DNA of 64,000 bases from Motiliproteus sp. SC1-56. Lineage in GTDB: Bacteria; Pseudomonadota; Gammaproteobacteria; Pseudomonadales; Balneatricaceae. The notes below the pieces were generated by a model. It saw only the letters and a list, made by a program, of their open reading frames with translations. It did no database searches and was not told the DNA's origin. The DNA lies in assembly GCF_017309075.1 (NCBI RefSeq), contig NZ_JAEMGS010000010.1:120487-184486 (forward strand), in the 5' to 3' direction. How positions within the stretch are numbered: the stretch's first letter is position 1; every line of letters starts with the position of its first letter. The position numbers and the translations under genes were made by a program. Positions 44,499 to 53,302 of this stretch are shown here, piece after piece.

Positions 44499-45839
44499 TT
44501 ACTCGTTTTTACCGGACAGAAACTCCGCCAATGCCTGATAGGCTGGCAGCGAGGTGGGGTCAATAAGGCCATTTTTGGCTTGGGGGAAAGAGGCCAGGCG
44601 GACCAGAACCATGTTCGCTGTGGGATCGATATAAATGGTTTGCCCATGAACACCTCTCGCTGCAAACGCGCCATGGTCGTTATGAAAAACCCACCACTGA
44701 CTGGTGTAGCTGCCTTCGGGAATCGTAGGAAAGCCGGAAAACTTGCTTTGGTCTCCACCGGCACGGATGCTTTCGACCACCTTGGCCGGGAAGAGCTGCT
44801 TGCCATTGAACTGACCGTTCTGCAACACCAGCAGCCCGAGACGCCCGAGATCCCGCAGGCCTGCTGAAATCCCGCCGCCGGCAAAGGGCACCCCTTTTCC
44901 GTCCACCGTTTGATAAGCCGCCTGTTCGGCGCCCATAGGGCGCCACAATCGCTGCGATGCAAGCTCAGTAACCGCCTTGCCTGTCACCCGACTGATGACC
45001 CAGCCCAGCATGTCTGAATTGATCGTCTTGTAATGAAAGGATTCGCCATGCTCGCCCTCGGGCTCAACCTGCTGCAGATACTCCCAATAGCCATTCGGCC
45101 CCTCGTAGTCTCCCGCCTTGGGCAGTGGGCTGGCAGCCGCCGAGTACAGCCAGATGTCGGCACTCGGGTCTGAGTAATCCTCCGAATATTTCAAACCGGT
45201 GGTCATATCCATCACCTGCCGGACCGTCGCGTTGGCAAAGGCGCTGTCGCCAATCTCCGGAATGATGTCTTTAACCTGCAGGGTGTCATCAAGTACACCT
45301 TCCTGAACCAGTATCTCGCCCAGCAGGCCGGTGACGGACTTGGTCATGGACATGATGGCGTGCTTTCCGTCCGGCTCGAGACAGCCGAAATACCGCTCGT
45401 AAACCACCTTGCCGTCATGAAGGATAAGCATTCCGTCGGTGTAGTTGGCATAAAGCGACTCTTCCCAGCTCATGTCCGCACTTGAGTTAGTGGGCGTGAA
45501 CCTCAGCGCATCGATGGTGCGCGCCATTTCAGCAAATCTGGCCGGCGGCAGATATTCCAGCGGAACAGGTTTGCCAACACCGCGGCTGATTTCTTCTGTC
45601 GGCAGAAACTCGCGCAAGTGGCAGACAGACCAGCGCAACTTGGGAAAGCTGAAGTAGTTGGAATCCGGCTGGGTGATAAGCAATTCGGGAGGCGACGGAA
45701 ATCCCTGCATCCAGCCCAAAACACGAGGGTCGGACTCCTGGGCGGATAAAGTGTCTGAGTGAACAGAGGGCGCAGCGAGCAAAGCCCACAGGGAGCCAAC
45801 GGCCGCGCCGGTCTTCATCAAAGTGCCAAGCATCGGCAT
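44499..45839 (-). CDS. serine hydrolase, class C beta-lactamase/NylB-like fold
   Basis: The 446-residue protein has a signal peptide and a beta-lactamase-type domain with the nucleophile motif SMTK (Ser164-Lys167). Further on are segments typical of 6-aminohexanoate-dimer hydrolases and related esterases: MDMTTGLKYSEDYSDPSAD, FHYKTINSDMLGWVISRVTG and YTSQWWVFHNDHGAFAARGV. AGGGAG lies 6 bases before the ATG. The physiological substrate is unknown; a true beta-lactamase role is unlikely. Confidence 0.85.
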   Translation of the reverse strand: MPMLGTLMKTGAAVGSLWALLAAPSVHSDTLSAQESDPRVLGWMQGFPSPPELLITQPDSNYFSFPKLRWSVCHLREFLPTEEISRGVGKPVPLEYLPPARFAEMARTIDALRFTPTNSSADMSWEESLYANYTDGMLILHDGKVVYERYFGCLEPDGKHAIMSMTKSVTGLLGEILVQEGVLDDTLQVKDIIPEIGDSAFANATVRQVMDMTTGLKYSEDYSDPSADIWLYSAAASPLPKAGDYEGPNGYWEYLQQVEPEGEHGESFHYKTINSDMLGWVISRVTGKAVTELASQRLWRPMGAEQAAYQTVDGKGVPFAGGGISAGLRDLGRLGLLVLQNGQFNGKQLFPAKVVESIRAGGDQSKFSGFPTIPEGSYTSQWWVFHNDHGAFAARGVHGQTIYIDPTANMVLVRLASFPQAKNGLIDPTSLPAYQALAEFLSGKNE

Positions 45840-45962
45840 TAAAAGCTCCCTTTACACTACTCCATAGGCTGACGCCTGGTTAGTCTAGTTCATGGCTTGG
45901 CCACTGGACTTCCCCCGGCCTCGTTACCTGAACTCGCGCAGCGGGTTCTGGTCGTACCCTGT

Positions 45963-46000
45963 CAAGGTATTGCAAAATCGTCGAGGTATTGCAAAATCAT
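45963..46000. repeat. 19-bp tandem duplication at the selO start
   Basis: Two 19-bp units (core AGGTATTGCAAAATC) differ at two positions. The second unit ends at the selO ATG, so the duplication has copied the presumed ribosome-binding region. A separate in-frame 12-bp duplication (CTAGAGAGGGCG twice) lies at 46030-46053. Confidence 0.75.
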
Positions 46001-47762
46001 GCTACGAGATCCCAGTTATCCGGTGGACACTAGAGAGGGCGCTAGAGAGGGCGAAGAAGCCTCCTCAACTGTCTCGACGTTAGACGGCCTCGCCAAGCGC
46101 GCCAGCTACTCACTGATGGATACGCTAACCCGTGATCCTGAGGCGACAGAGGACGGTGCCGATCACGCACCCCGACAAGTCTTTAGCGGGCACTATGTGC
46201 CCGTTCAACCCACACCGATCGACGACCCCGAATACGTTGCCCACAGCACAGCGTTCTTCCGGGAACTTGGCCTTGCCGACGGTTTGGCGGAATCCGTGGA
46301 GTTCGTACGGATGTTCAGCGGAGACCTTTCGCAGGTCCCGGCGCCACTGCGCAAGGTGGGCTGGGCGACGGGCTACGCGCTCTCCATCTTTGGCACCGAA
46401 TACACTCAGCAATGCCCGTTTCAGACGGGTAACGGCTATGGCGATGGTCGTGCCATTTCCGTACTTGAGGCCGTCATCAATGACCGCCGCTGGGAAATGC
46501 AGCTCAAAGGCGGCGGTCGCACACCGTATTGTCGGGGCGCGGATGGCCGGGCGGTCTTGCGTTCGAGCGCCCGGGAGTTCCTGGCGCAGGAGCACATGCA
46601 CGCCCTTGGCGTGCCGACCTCTCGATCCTTGAGTTTATACGTATCGAAAACAGAGAAGGTCCGGCGCCCCTGGTACGCTGAGGGTTCGACATCACTGGAT
46701 CCCGACCGGCTCATCGAGGAGCCCGTGGCGATCTCGACGCGAGTGGCGCCCTCTTTCCTTCGGGTTGGCCAGATCGAGCTCTTCGGTCGCCGTGGCCGTC
46801 ATAGGGAACACGCCACGGCGCTGGAGGAACTCGAACAGATCGTTTTGCATTTGATCGATCGCGAGTACGCCGAAGTCATCGACAGTCAACTCGGCATCGC
46901 CGAGAAAGCGGTTTTGCTCGCCCGTGAGTTTCGCGGTCGCCTGACTTCGCTGGTGGCGAACTGGATCCGTGTCGGCTACTGCCAGGGCAATTTCAACAGC
47001 GACAATTGTGCTGCCGGCGGCTTCACGCTGGATTACGGCCCGTTCGGGTTCTGTGAAATATTCGACCCCTTTTTTCAGCCTTGGACCGGCGGTGGGCAGC
47101 ACTTCGCCTTTTTGAACCAGCCGGCGGCAGCGGAACGTAATTTCGCCATGTTTTGCTCGGCGTTGCAGCCGCTTCTGGCTTCAAATAAGGAGGCATCACA
47201 ACAGCTGGATGACATTCGCGGTGGCTTCATGGCAGTCATGCAAGAGGAACTGGAAGCCATGTGGTCGGCCAAACTTGGACTTGAACGGTTTGACGCAGCC
47301 TTGTTCGGTGAACTCGTAAAACTCATGGTGCAAACCCCCGTTGACTACACGATCTTCTTCCGCGAACTCTCATCGATTCCCGACGACATAACACCACTTA
47401 CAAAAAGCTTCTACAGACAGCCGGATGGAACGATGGAGACGGACTGGTCCGAGTGGCTGGTGAAATGGAAATCCCTCGTCACCGACCGAAACGGTGCAAA
47501 TAACGGCCAGGGCCGATCGATCGACGATATATCAAGGCGAATGAAATCGGTTAACCCTAAATACAGTTTGCGGGAGTGGCTGCTGGTACCGGCCTATCAA
47601 CGTGCGGCCAGGGGAGATTACGATTCACTCAGAGAACTACAGGCGGTGATGACCCAGCCTTACGCTGAGCAATCAAAAGCGGTGGAGGATAAATACTACC
47701 GCCTGAAGCCGCAGGAGTATCGCTCCCTCGGTGGCGTGTCGCACATGAGCTGTTCTTCATAA
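45999..47762 (+). CDS. selO: protein adenylyltransferase SelO (YdiU/UPF0061)
   Basis: The 587-residue pseudokinase-fold enzyme transfers AMP from ATP to protein hydroxyl groups. SelO landmarks are [51 protein letters not shown] and [20 protein letters not shown]. The C-terminus is SCSS; eukaryotic SelO has selenocysteine at the equivalent third-last position, so this is the Cys form. Start choice is uncertain: ATG 45999 follows a duplicated element, and ATG 46116 would also keep the conserved core. A 4-residue duplication (REGAREG) near the N-terminus suggests a poorly constrained leader. It is divergent from the serine hydrolase. Confidence 0.9.
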   Translation: MLRDPSYPVDTREGAREGEEASSTVSTLDGLAKRASYSLMDTLTRDPEATEDGADHAPRQVFSGHYVPVQPTPIDDPEYVAHSTAFFRELGLADGLAESVEFVRMFSGDLSQVPAPLRKVGWATGYALSIFGTEYTQQCPFQTGNGYGDGRAISVLEAVINDRRWEMQLKGGGRTPYCRGADGRAVLRSSAREFLAQEHMHALGVPTSRSLSLYVSKTEKVRRPWYAEGSTSLDPDRLIEEPVAISTRVAPSFLRVGQIELFGRRGRHREHATALEELEQIVLHLIDREYAEVIDSQLGIAEKAVLLAREFRGRLTSLVANWIRVGYCQGNFNSDNCAAGGFTLDYGPFGFCEIFDPFFQPWTGGGQHFAFLNQPAAAERNFAMFCSALQPLLASNKEASQQLDDIRGGFMAVMQEELEAMWSAKLGLERFDAALFGELVKLMVQTPVDYTIFFRELSSIPDDITPLTKSFYRQPDGTMETDWSEWLVKWKSLVTDRNGANNGQGRSIDDISRRMKSVNPKYSLREWLLVPAYQRAARGDYDSLRELQAVMTQPYAEQSKAVEDKYYRLKPQEYRSLGGVSHMSCSS

Positions 47763-47945
47763 TTCTGGCGCCAAGCTTTAAGCCAGCGCCTTATCGTCAA
47801 GCTAGCCGGGTTCGAACGGCCCGCACCCAGGCGCCTAATGAGAAAAGCCGGGACAGAGAACTGCAGTGATCAAGTAAACCTGGCCACTACAACCGAAGCC
47901 ACCGCATTAACTGCCCAGTCGTGAATTAAAGATCACTATTTCTAA

Positions 47946-49385
47946 TCAATGCACCGTGCACACCATGCAGGGATCAAACGAGCGCACCACGTGCTGCACC
48001 GCCACCGGATCCTGTTCGCCTTCGCGCACCGGGGTGCCGGCCAGCGCCTGTTCCAGGGCGCCGGGCTGGCCCGCCTGGTCACGGGGTGAGAAGTTCCAGG
48101 TGGTGGGGGCGATGATCTGGTAGTTGGCGATCCGCCCCTGCTCGACCCGTATCCAGTGCCCGAGACTGCCGCGGGCCGCTTCGATCATGCCCACTCCGGT
48201 ACCGTCCGGAACCTGGCCGGGGTCCCGGTAGCAGGGCTGTTCCGGCTTGAGGGCCGCGGCCCAGCCCTCCATCCGCATCAACGTGCGGGCCACCTCCACC
48301 AGACGCATAACCACCCGGTTACGCACATTGCTCCCGGATTCAGCCACCAGTGCCCGGGCCAGGGGCTGGCCATCCACCACCTGCCGGGCCAGGGCCCCCA
48401 CTTCCACCACGGTTCCATCCAAGCGCGGCGCCTTGCACCAGCTGTAACCGTCTGGCTTGTCCAGATCGGGCCGGGTTTCCCCGCGCCCGGGGGGCAGGCA
48501 GACCTCGTTCTGAGCCATCCAGCTGTGGCTGACGTCCTCGCTGATTCGGCTCCGATCAAGGGCCTGTAGCCCCCCCTCCCAGACGCCCGGGGCCAGGGTA
48601 GGTTGCCCATCCAGCGGATAGTTACCGAAACTCATAAAGCGATCGCCCCCGCGGCCGAGGGAGGCAAGGTTAAGCGCCTCGGCCAAGCGCACAAACAACG
48701 CCAGGTCCGAGTCGCGACTCTCTGCCCACCGCTCCAGGTCCGTGATGCTGCTGAGCCCGGCGATCGCTTCGAGGCTGTCACCGAAAGTCACCCGCTCCAG
48801 AAAGCGGCGAAAGCCCTTGAGGATCGCCAGCAACCGCAGCCGTTCCTGGGGCTGGATGCCCTTGCTGAGCCCGCCGGGCTGAATGGCCAGGGAGTGTGGC
48901 CACTTCCCGGCCAGAATCCCCATCAGGTGCAGAAACTCGGCCCGCGCCGGGATCACCTGGGCGGCGGCGCTGCCCTTGACCGCCTGGAAGCGCTTGGCGA
49001 CCCGGGCATACCAGAACTCGCCGGCATAGACCGCGCGGGCGAAATCGGGCATGAAAAAGAGGTAGAAGTGGCTGATGTGGTCGGCGAGGTTTTCGTTGGC
49101 CAGGATCAGGTTGGCGGCCAGTTCTCCGTTCTCCGGAACCTCGGCCTGTTGCAGGTCGGCCAGGGCGCGGGCGGCGGCAACGGATTGGGAGACCGAGCAG
49201 ATGCCGCAAATACGCGGCGTATAGACCAGCGCATCACGGGGACTCTTGCCCACCAGCATCTGCTCGAAGCCGCGGTAGAGGGTGCAGTTGATCCAGGCCT
49301 GGTTGACCCGGCCCTGGTCGATATCCAACTTCACTTCCAGATCCCCTTCCACGCGATTGAAGGGACCGACAACGATTCTGCTCAA
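47946..49385 (-). CDS. hoxC: regulatory [NiFe] hydrogenase large subunit (HupV/HoxC)
   Basis: The 479-residue protein carries the NiFe ligands in RICGIC (Cys60, Cys63) near the N-terminus and DPCMVCTVH (Cys473, Cys476) at the very end. It stops at that final His, so there is no C-terminal extension for a maturation protease, as in H2-sensing hydrogenases. The position that is His in energy-converting enzymes (RxCGxCxxxH) is Gln (GICSVSQS). The start is TTG with GGGAG 6 bases upstream. It follows the small subunit and kinase genes. The product should report H2 to the kinase rather than support metabolism. Confidence 0.88.
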   Translation of the reverse strand: MSRIVVGPFNRVEGDLEVKLDIDQGRVNQAWINCTLYRGFEQMLVGKSPRDALVYTPRICGICSVSQSVAAARALADLQQAEVPENGELAANLILANENLADHISHFYLFFMPDFARAVYAGEFWYARVAKRFQAVKGSAAAQVIPARAEFLHLMGILAGKWPHSLAIQPGGLSKGIQPQERLRLLAILKGFRRFLERVTFGDSLEAIAGLSSITDLERWAESRDSDLALFVRLAEALNLASLGRGGDRFMSFGNYPLDGQPTLAPGVWEGGLQALDRSRISEDVSHSWMAQNEVCLPPGRGETRPDLDKPDGYSWCKAPRLDGTVVEVGALARQVVDGQPLARALVAESGSNVRNRVVMRLVEVARTLMRMEGWAAALKPEQPCYRDPGQVPDGTGVGMIEAARGSLGHWIRVEQGRIANYQIIAPTTWNFSPRDQAGQPGALEQALAGTPVREGEQDPVAVQHVVRSFDPCMVCTVH

Positions 49386-49399
49386 TGCTTCTCCCGTGC

Positions 49400-50398
49400 T
49401 TAGCGCTTCTTTCGGGTGTGGATTTTGGGCGCCACCTTGATGTGATCGCTCACCGCGTTCTCCTTCAGCCGCTCCGGCGTGGCGGCCTTGGACAGGGAAG
49501 ATAACGCAACAAACCAGGCCTTGGGCATGTCCGTGGGCAGGCCAACCGGAATTCCCGCCAGCTTCGGCGTTTCCACGAAGGGGTGACCGGGTTCCTCAAA
49601 TTCCGGGGCGGTGCAGTTGATGCAGGCGAAACCGCCCCGGGTGCAGGAGCCCTGACCGTTCCAGAGCCGGATATTGCAGTCGCCGTGGGCCTGGGTGCCG
49701 ATGCAGCCCATGTGCTCCATCAAACAACCGTTGTCCGACGCCTGACGGGCGCTGGCCTTGTATTCGTAGAATTCGTTACGGGGGCAGCCGTGGTGCACCA
49801 GGTGGTCGGCGTAGAAACGGGGGCGCCCCAGCGGATCCAGCTGGCGATTATCCAGCTCCTCAAGAGAGAGGCCCATCAGGGTTTCGGTGATCCAGTTGGG
49901 ATGGGGCGGACAACCGGCAACATTGATCACCTCCGCCCCGGCCCCGCTCCTATAGTCGCCGCCCAGCAGACCGCCGCGCTGTTCGCCGTCATACTGCAGG
50001 CCCCGGACCTCGGCGGGGTTGGTGCCGGCCGACGAGACGCCGCCGTAGCTGGCGCAGGAACCTACCGCCACCACGTAACGGGCCCGCGCCGCCAGGCGCT
50101 CCACCCAGGCCATCATCGGCACGCCGGTACCGGCCAGCACGTGGAAGCGCCCGCTGCCGTTGGGGCCGCAGACCACCGCCCCCTCAAGGCAAAGCACGTC
50201 CAGGCGCTGCTCGCCATCGACCAGTTCCTGCAAGAGCGCGCGCACTTCGCTGCCGGATTGCTCGCTCAGGGAGGGGTGCCAGAGCAGGTTCACCCCCGCC
50301 GCCTCAAGGCTCGCCAACAGGTCAGGGGACTCGGCATTGAGCAGCGACATGGTGCAGCCGCCACAACCGCTGGACTGCAACCACAACAGGTTGATCAT
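49400..50398 (-). CDS. hoxB: regulatory [NiFe] hydrogenase small subunit (HupU/HoxB)
   Basis: The 332-residue subunit carries the iron-sulfur clusters that lead electrons from the active site: LQSSGCGGCTMSLL (proximal), GSCASYGG, VAGCPPHPNW, HGCPRNEFYEYK, then CIGTQAHGDCNIRLWNGQGS with CTRGGFACINC. It has no twin-arginine signal, so the complex stays in the cytoplasm like HupUV/HoxBC sensors. Its ATG overlaps the kinase stop by 4 bp (ATGA), and the large subunit follows 14 bp later. Confidence 0.88.
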   Translation of the reverse strand: MINLLWLQSSGCGGCTMSLLNAESPDLLASLEAAGVNLLWHPSLSEQSGSEVRALLQELVDGEQRLDVLCLEGAVVCGPNGSGRFHVLAGTGVPMMAWVERLAARARYVVAVGSCASYGGVSSAGTNPAEVRGLQYDGEQRGGLLGGDYRSGAGAEVINVAGCPPHPNWITETLMGLSLEELDNRQLDPLGRPRFYADHLVHHGCPRNEFYEYKASARQASDNGCLMEHMGCIGTQAHGDCNIRLWNGQGSCTRGGFACINCTAPEFEEPGHPFVETPKLAGIPVGLPTDMPKAWFVALSSLSKAATPERLKENAVSDHIKVAPKIHTRKKR

Positions 50399-51768
50399 GG
50401 GCGCTCCTCGACCGGCCCGCGGGGGAGTTCGACAACAAAGCAGGCCCCGCCCCCGGGGTGATTGAAGGCACTGAGCGTGCCACCGTGTTCCTTGATCAGA
50501 CCGTAACTGAGGGAAAGCCCGAGTCCGGTCCCCTGCCCCACGGGCTTGGTGGTGAAGAAGGGCTCAAAGAGCTTGGAGAGATTATCCTCCGCGATACCGC
50601 GCCCATTGTCGTGAATTTCAAAGCGCACCCGCGCCTCCTCGCATCTCAGGCTCAGCGCCAGCCGCGGCACCTCGACCGCGGCCAGGGCATCGAGGGCGTT
50701 CTGCACCAGGTTGATCAGCACCTGCTGAATCTGTCCGGGGTGTCCGTAGATCTCACACGTCTGAGGTAGGTCATAGGCCAGCCGCAGCTTGATGCCAGCG
50801 TCCCGGGTCACCCAGTGAACGGCGGTGCGGATCACGTGCACCAGGTCGAACGGGCATTTGCTCTCCTTCTGCCCGGAGGAGAACTGGCGCAGGTCCATAA
50901 CGATATCCCGCACCCGCTCGGCCCCCTCCATGGTGCCCTCGAGCAGCGAGGGCAGATCGTTCAGCAGCCGATCGATCCTGAGCGAGCGGCGCAGCTCATC
51001 CTGCTCGGGTTGAGGGGCGTCGCCGTGGACGGCGCCCAGGTACTGCTCCAGGCGCTGGCAGTAACGGATCAGCGAGTGAACGTTGCCGTAGACAAAGCTG
51101 ATGGGGTTGTTGAGTTCATGGGCGACCCCCGCGACCAGCCGGCCCAGGGAGGCCATCTTCTCGGAGTCGATCAGTTGCTGCTGCGCACGCTGCAGTTCCT
51201 GGTGGCTGTTGTTGAGTTCAAGGTAGGCTTTTTGCAGCTCGCCCAGGGGCCGGCCGATCAGCACCAGCCCCAACACCCGTCCCCGGGCGTCGTGGCGACT
51301 GGCGCAGTTCATGGACAGGGGCGTTTCAGCCCCCCGGCCCAGGGTCAGGTGCAGTTCGCGGTCACGGAACGCCAGCTCCCCGCCCTGGCGGCGAAAGTTC
51401 TCTATCTGCCGGCGTGAATCGGCGCTGAAGAGGTCCAGGTAGGCGCGCCCCAGCAGTTCGGCCTCCGCCACTCCAAGCGCCTGCTCCAGGGCTCGGTTGA
51501 CCTGCCGGATCCGCCCCTGGGTATCGGTGACGATCAGCACATCGGTCATGGTGGTCAGCACGTTGTCGATAAAGTGCTGGGCATCCTCGAGGGCCTGGTT
51601 CTTCTTCTCGATCTCCACCTGATACTTAATCAGGTCGGAATAGACCTCCTCCATCTGGTGCACCACATCCACCCAGGCCGCCTCGGCGGCGGCGTCCAGG
51701 CTCAGGGCGTCCACCTCGGCGGAAGCGTTATGAAGCGGGATTGGGGAGGAGTGCGGGTCGATGCTCAT
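50395..51768 (-). CDS. hoxJ: H2-responsive sensor histidine kinase (HupT/HoxJ)
   Basis: The 457-residue soluble kinase has an N-terminal PAS domain (about 62-190; TDVLIVTDTQGRIRQVNRAL). HisKA has His217 in LVAGVAHELNNPISFVYGN, and the ATPase domain has NLVQNALDAL and GQGTGLGLSLSYGLI. The HisKA run, including the following HSLIRYCQRLEQYL, is typical of HupT/HoxJ, which is inhibited or released by the H2-sensing hydrogenase. It is translationally coupled to hoxB. Its usual partner, the NtrC-type regulator HoxA/HupR, is not in the window. Confidence 0.87.
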   Translation of the reverse strand: MSIDPHSSPIPLHNASAEVDALSLDAAAEAAWVDVVHQMEEVYSDLIKYQVEIEKKNQALEDAQHFIDNVLTTMTDVLIVTDTQGRIRQVNRALEQALGVAEAELLGRAYLDLFSADSRRQIENFRRQGGELAFRDRELHLTLGRGAETPLSMNCASRHDARGRVLGLVLIGRPLGELQKAYLELNNSHQELQRAQQQLIDSEKMASLGRLVAGVAHELNNPISFVYGNVHSLIRYCQRLEQYLGAVHGDAPQPEQDELRRSLRIDRLLNDLPSLLEGTMEGAERVRDIVMDLRQFSSGQKESKCPFDLVHVIRTAVHWVTRDAGIKLRLAYDLPQTCEIYGHPGQIQQVLINLVQNALDALAAVEVPRLALSLRCEEARVRFEIHDNGRGIAEDNLSKLFEPFFTTKPVGQGTGLGLSLSYGLIKEHGGTLSAFNHPGGGACFVVELPRGPVEERP

Positions 51769-51831
51769 CGGCGCCCCTGTGGGAATATCAACGTTCTATG
51801 ATAACGGCTCACTACAAGCAGGGATAGGCGT

Positions 51832-52410
51832 CTAGTCCGCCTCGGCAAAGGCACTGACCTGGTAGCGATAACAGCGCATGCCGGCGGGCCAGTCTGAAGG
51901 CGCCAGCCCCGCCTTGCGTTTTAACTGACTGAGAAAAGCCCGCGGCTCCGGTAACTGATCCCACACCTGGGGCAGGAAGGTGGCGCGGTGAGTACCCGCT
52001 TCCAGCCAGAGGCCGTCGACGCGCGGTCGCAACGCTGCGCAGAGGGCCTCGTCGTTCGCCACCGCCAGCTCTTCCAGAGGAGAAAGCACGGAGATTTCGA
52101 TCCGCAGCCGCGGCAGCTCCTCGGCGCTGACGGGCGAGAAGCGGGGATCGTCAAATCCTGCGCTGTAGGCGAAATGGGCCACCGCCTGCAGCAGCGGCTC
52201 CTTCGCCTCCAGGGTGCCGATACAGCCCCGCAGCGCGCCCTCCAGATGCAGGGTGACGAAGCAGGCCCGGGGCGCGGCCAGTGGGGAATCGCTGTCGACG
52301 GAAAGTGCCGGCGGTCGTTGCCCCGAGGCCAGGGCCGCCTCCAGGGTTTGCCGGGCCACATCCAGCAACTGTTGCTGACCCGCGGCCGCCAATGCCTCAG
52401 TGCAGGGCAT
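51832..52410 (-). CDS. AMMECR1-domain protein (AmmeMemoRadiSam system protein A)
   Basis: The 192-residue protein matches the AMMECR1 fold: CFVTLHLEGALRGCIGTLEA (the conserved RGCIG core), FSPVSAEELPRLRIEISVLSPLEEL, and FLPQVWDQLPEPRAFLSQLKRKAG. Its function is not established; it usually occurs with a Memo-like protein and a radical SAM enzyme. The ATG at 52410 lies inside the end of the Memo gene (14-bp overlap). The third partner is not in this window. Sixty-three bases separate it from hoxJ on the same strand. Confidence 0.87.
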   Translation of the reverse strand: MPCTEALAAAGQQQLLDVARQTLEAALASGQRPPALSVDSDSPLAAPRACFVTLHLEGALRGCIGTLEAKEPLLQAVAHFAYSAGFDDPRFSPVSAEELPRLRIEISVLSPLEELAVANDEALCAALRPRVDGLWLEAGTHRATFLPQVWDQLPEPRAFLSQLKRKAGLAPSDWPAGMRCYRYQVSAFAEAD

Positions 52411-53176
52411 AGGCGCCGTATCCCACCACCCGGTCCCGGGGGCCCTCGGTGTCGCCTGAGTTGCGCAGATCCAGCAGCTCGATCTCAAGCCCCCGCCGGG
52501 CCGCCAGGTGCAGCAGGCCGTTGAGGGGGTAAGCACCGCAAGCCTGCTCGCCGGAAAGCTGGGCTCGGCAGGCACAGACGGCCTCGCTGGTGGCCCGGTC
52601 CAGACGCTGGGCCTCGCCGTACGGGTGGTAGTGACTGAGATCGCTGCTGATCACGATCAGGGTTTCACGGCCCCCCCACACCTGCTCCAGCACTTCGTCC
52701 ACCTCCTCGGCCTGGCACTGCCCCACCACCAGCGGCAGCAACCGAAAGTCATCCAGCAGTCGCTGCAGGAAGGGGAGCTGCACCTCCAGGCTGTGCTCCT
52801 GGGCATGGGCAGACGGCATGACCCTGACCTGGGGCATCCGCGCCAGGGCGGCCATGCCCTCGCTGTCCAGTGCCACGGCGCCCAGGGGGGTCATGAAGGT
52901 ATCACAGCCCGGCAGCGCAAGCCCCCTGAGAGGCACCCGGTGTGAAGGCCCCAGCAGCACCACCCGACGGATCGTCTTCGCCAAGGCGCGCAGCAGGTTG
53001 TAGGCACGGGCCGCCACCGGCCCGGAGAACGCATACCCGGCATGGGGCACCACCAGTGCCTTGGGGGTGACCCCGGAACAGGGATTTTGCGCCAGGTAGT
53101 GATCGATATCCCGGCGCAGGACGACCGGGTCATCGGGGTAGAAAAAGCCGGCCACCGCCGGCTGTCGGACGTCCAT
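52397..53176 (-). CDS. Memo-like protein (AmmeMemoRadiSam system protein B)
   Basis: The 259-residue protein has the Memo/dioxygenase-like fold with the metal or active-site residues expected in VVPHAGYAFSGPVAA (His), EHSLEVQLPFLQ (His/Glu) and VISSDLSHYHPY (Asp/His). Members have been linked to redox or copper handling in other organisms, but bacterial function is not settled. It is the first gene of the run Memo, AMMECR1, hoxJ, hoxB, hoxC. A tandem repeat array lies just upstream of its ATG. Confidence 0.87.
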   Translation of the reverse strand: MDVRQPAVAGFFYPDDPVVLRRDIDHYLAQNPCSGVTPKALVVPHAGYAFSGPVAARAYNLLRALAKTIRRVVLLGPSHRVPLRGLALPGCDTFMTPLGAVALDSEGMAALARMPQVRVMPSAHAQEHSLEVQLPFLQRLLDDFRLLPLVVGQCQAEEVDEVLEQVWGGRETLIVISSDLSHYHPYGEAQRLDRATSEAVCACRAQLSGEQACGAYPLNGLLHLAARRGLEIELLDLRNSGDTEGPRDRVVGYGAYALH

Positions 53177-53185
53177 GGCTTCGAC

Positions 53186-53255
53186 CTTTAAGTTCTGAGC
53201 TTTAAGTTTCGAGCTTTAACTTCTGAGCTTTAAGTTTCGAGCTTTAAGTGCTGCC
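53186..53255. repeat. 14-bp tandem array (five units, alternating two variants)
   Basis: Units CTTTAAGTTCTGAG and CTTTAAGTTTCGAG alternate, giving a 28-bp superperiod, and the fifth unit has diverged at its end. The array ends 10 bp before the Memo gene start and so occupies its 5' leader or promoter. Confidence 0.8.
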
Positions 53256-53302
53256 CTCAGAGTTCTGGCCTTAAAACGGTGCCTTCTCTGCTACCAGTAT
53301 AG

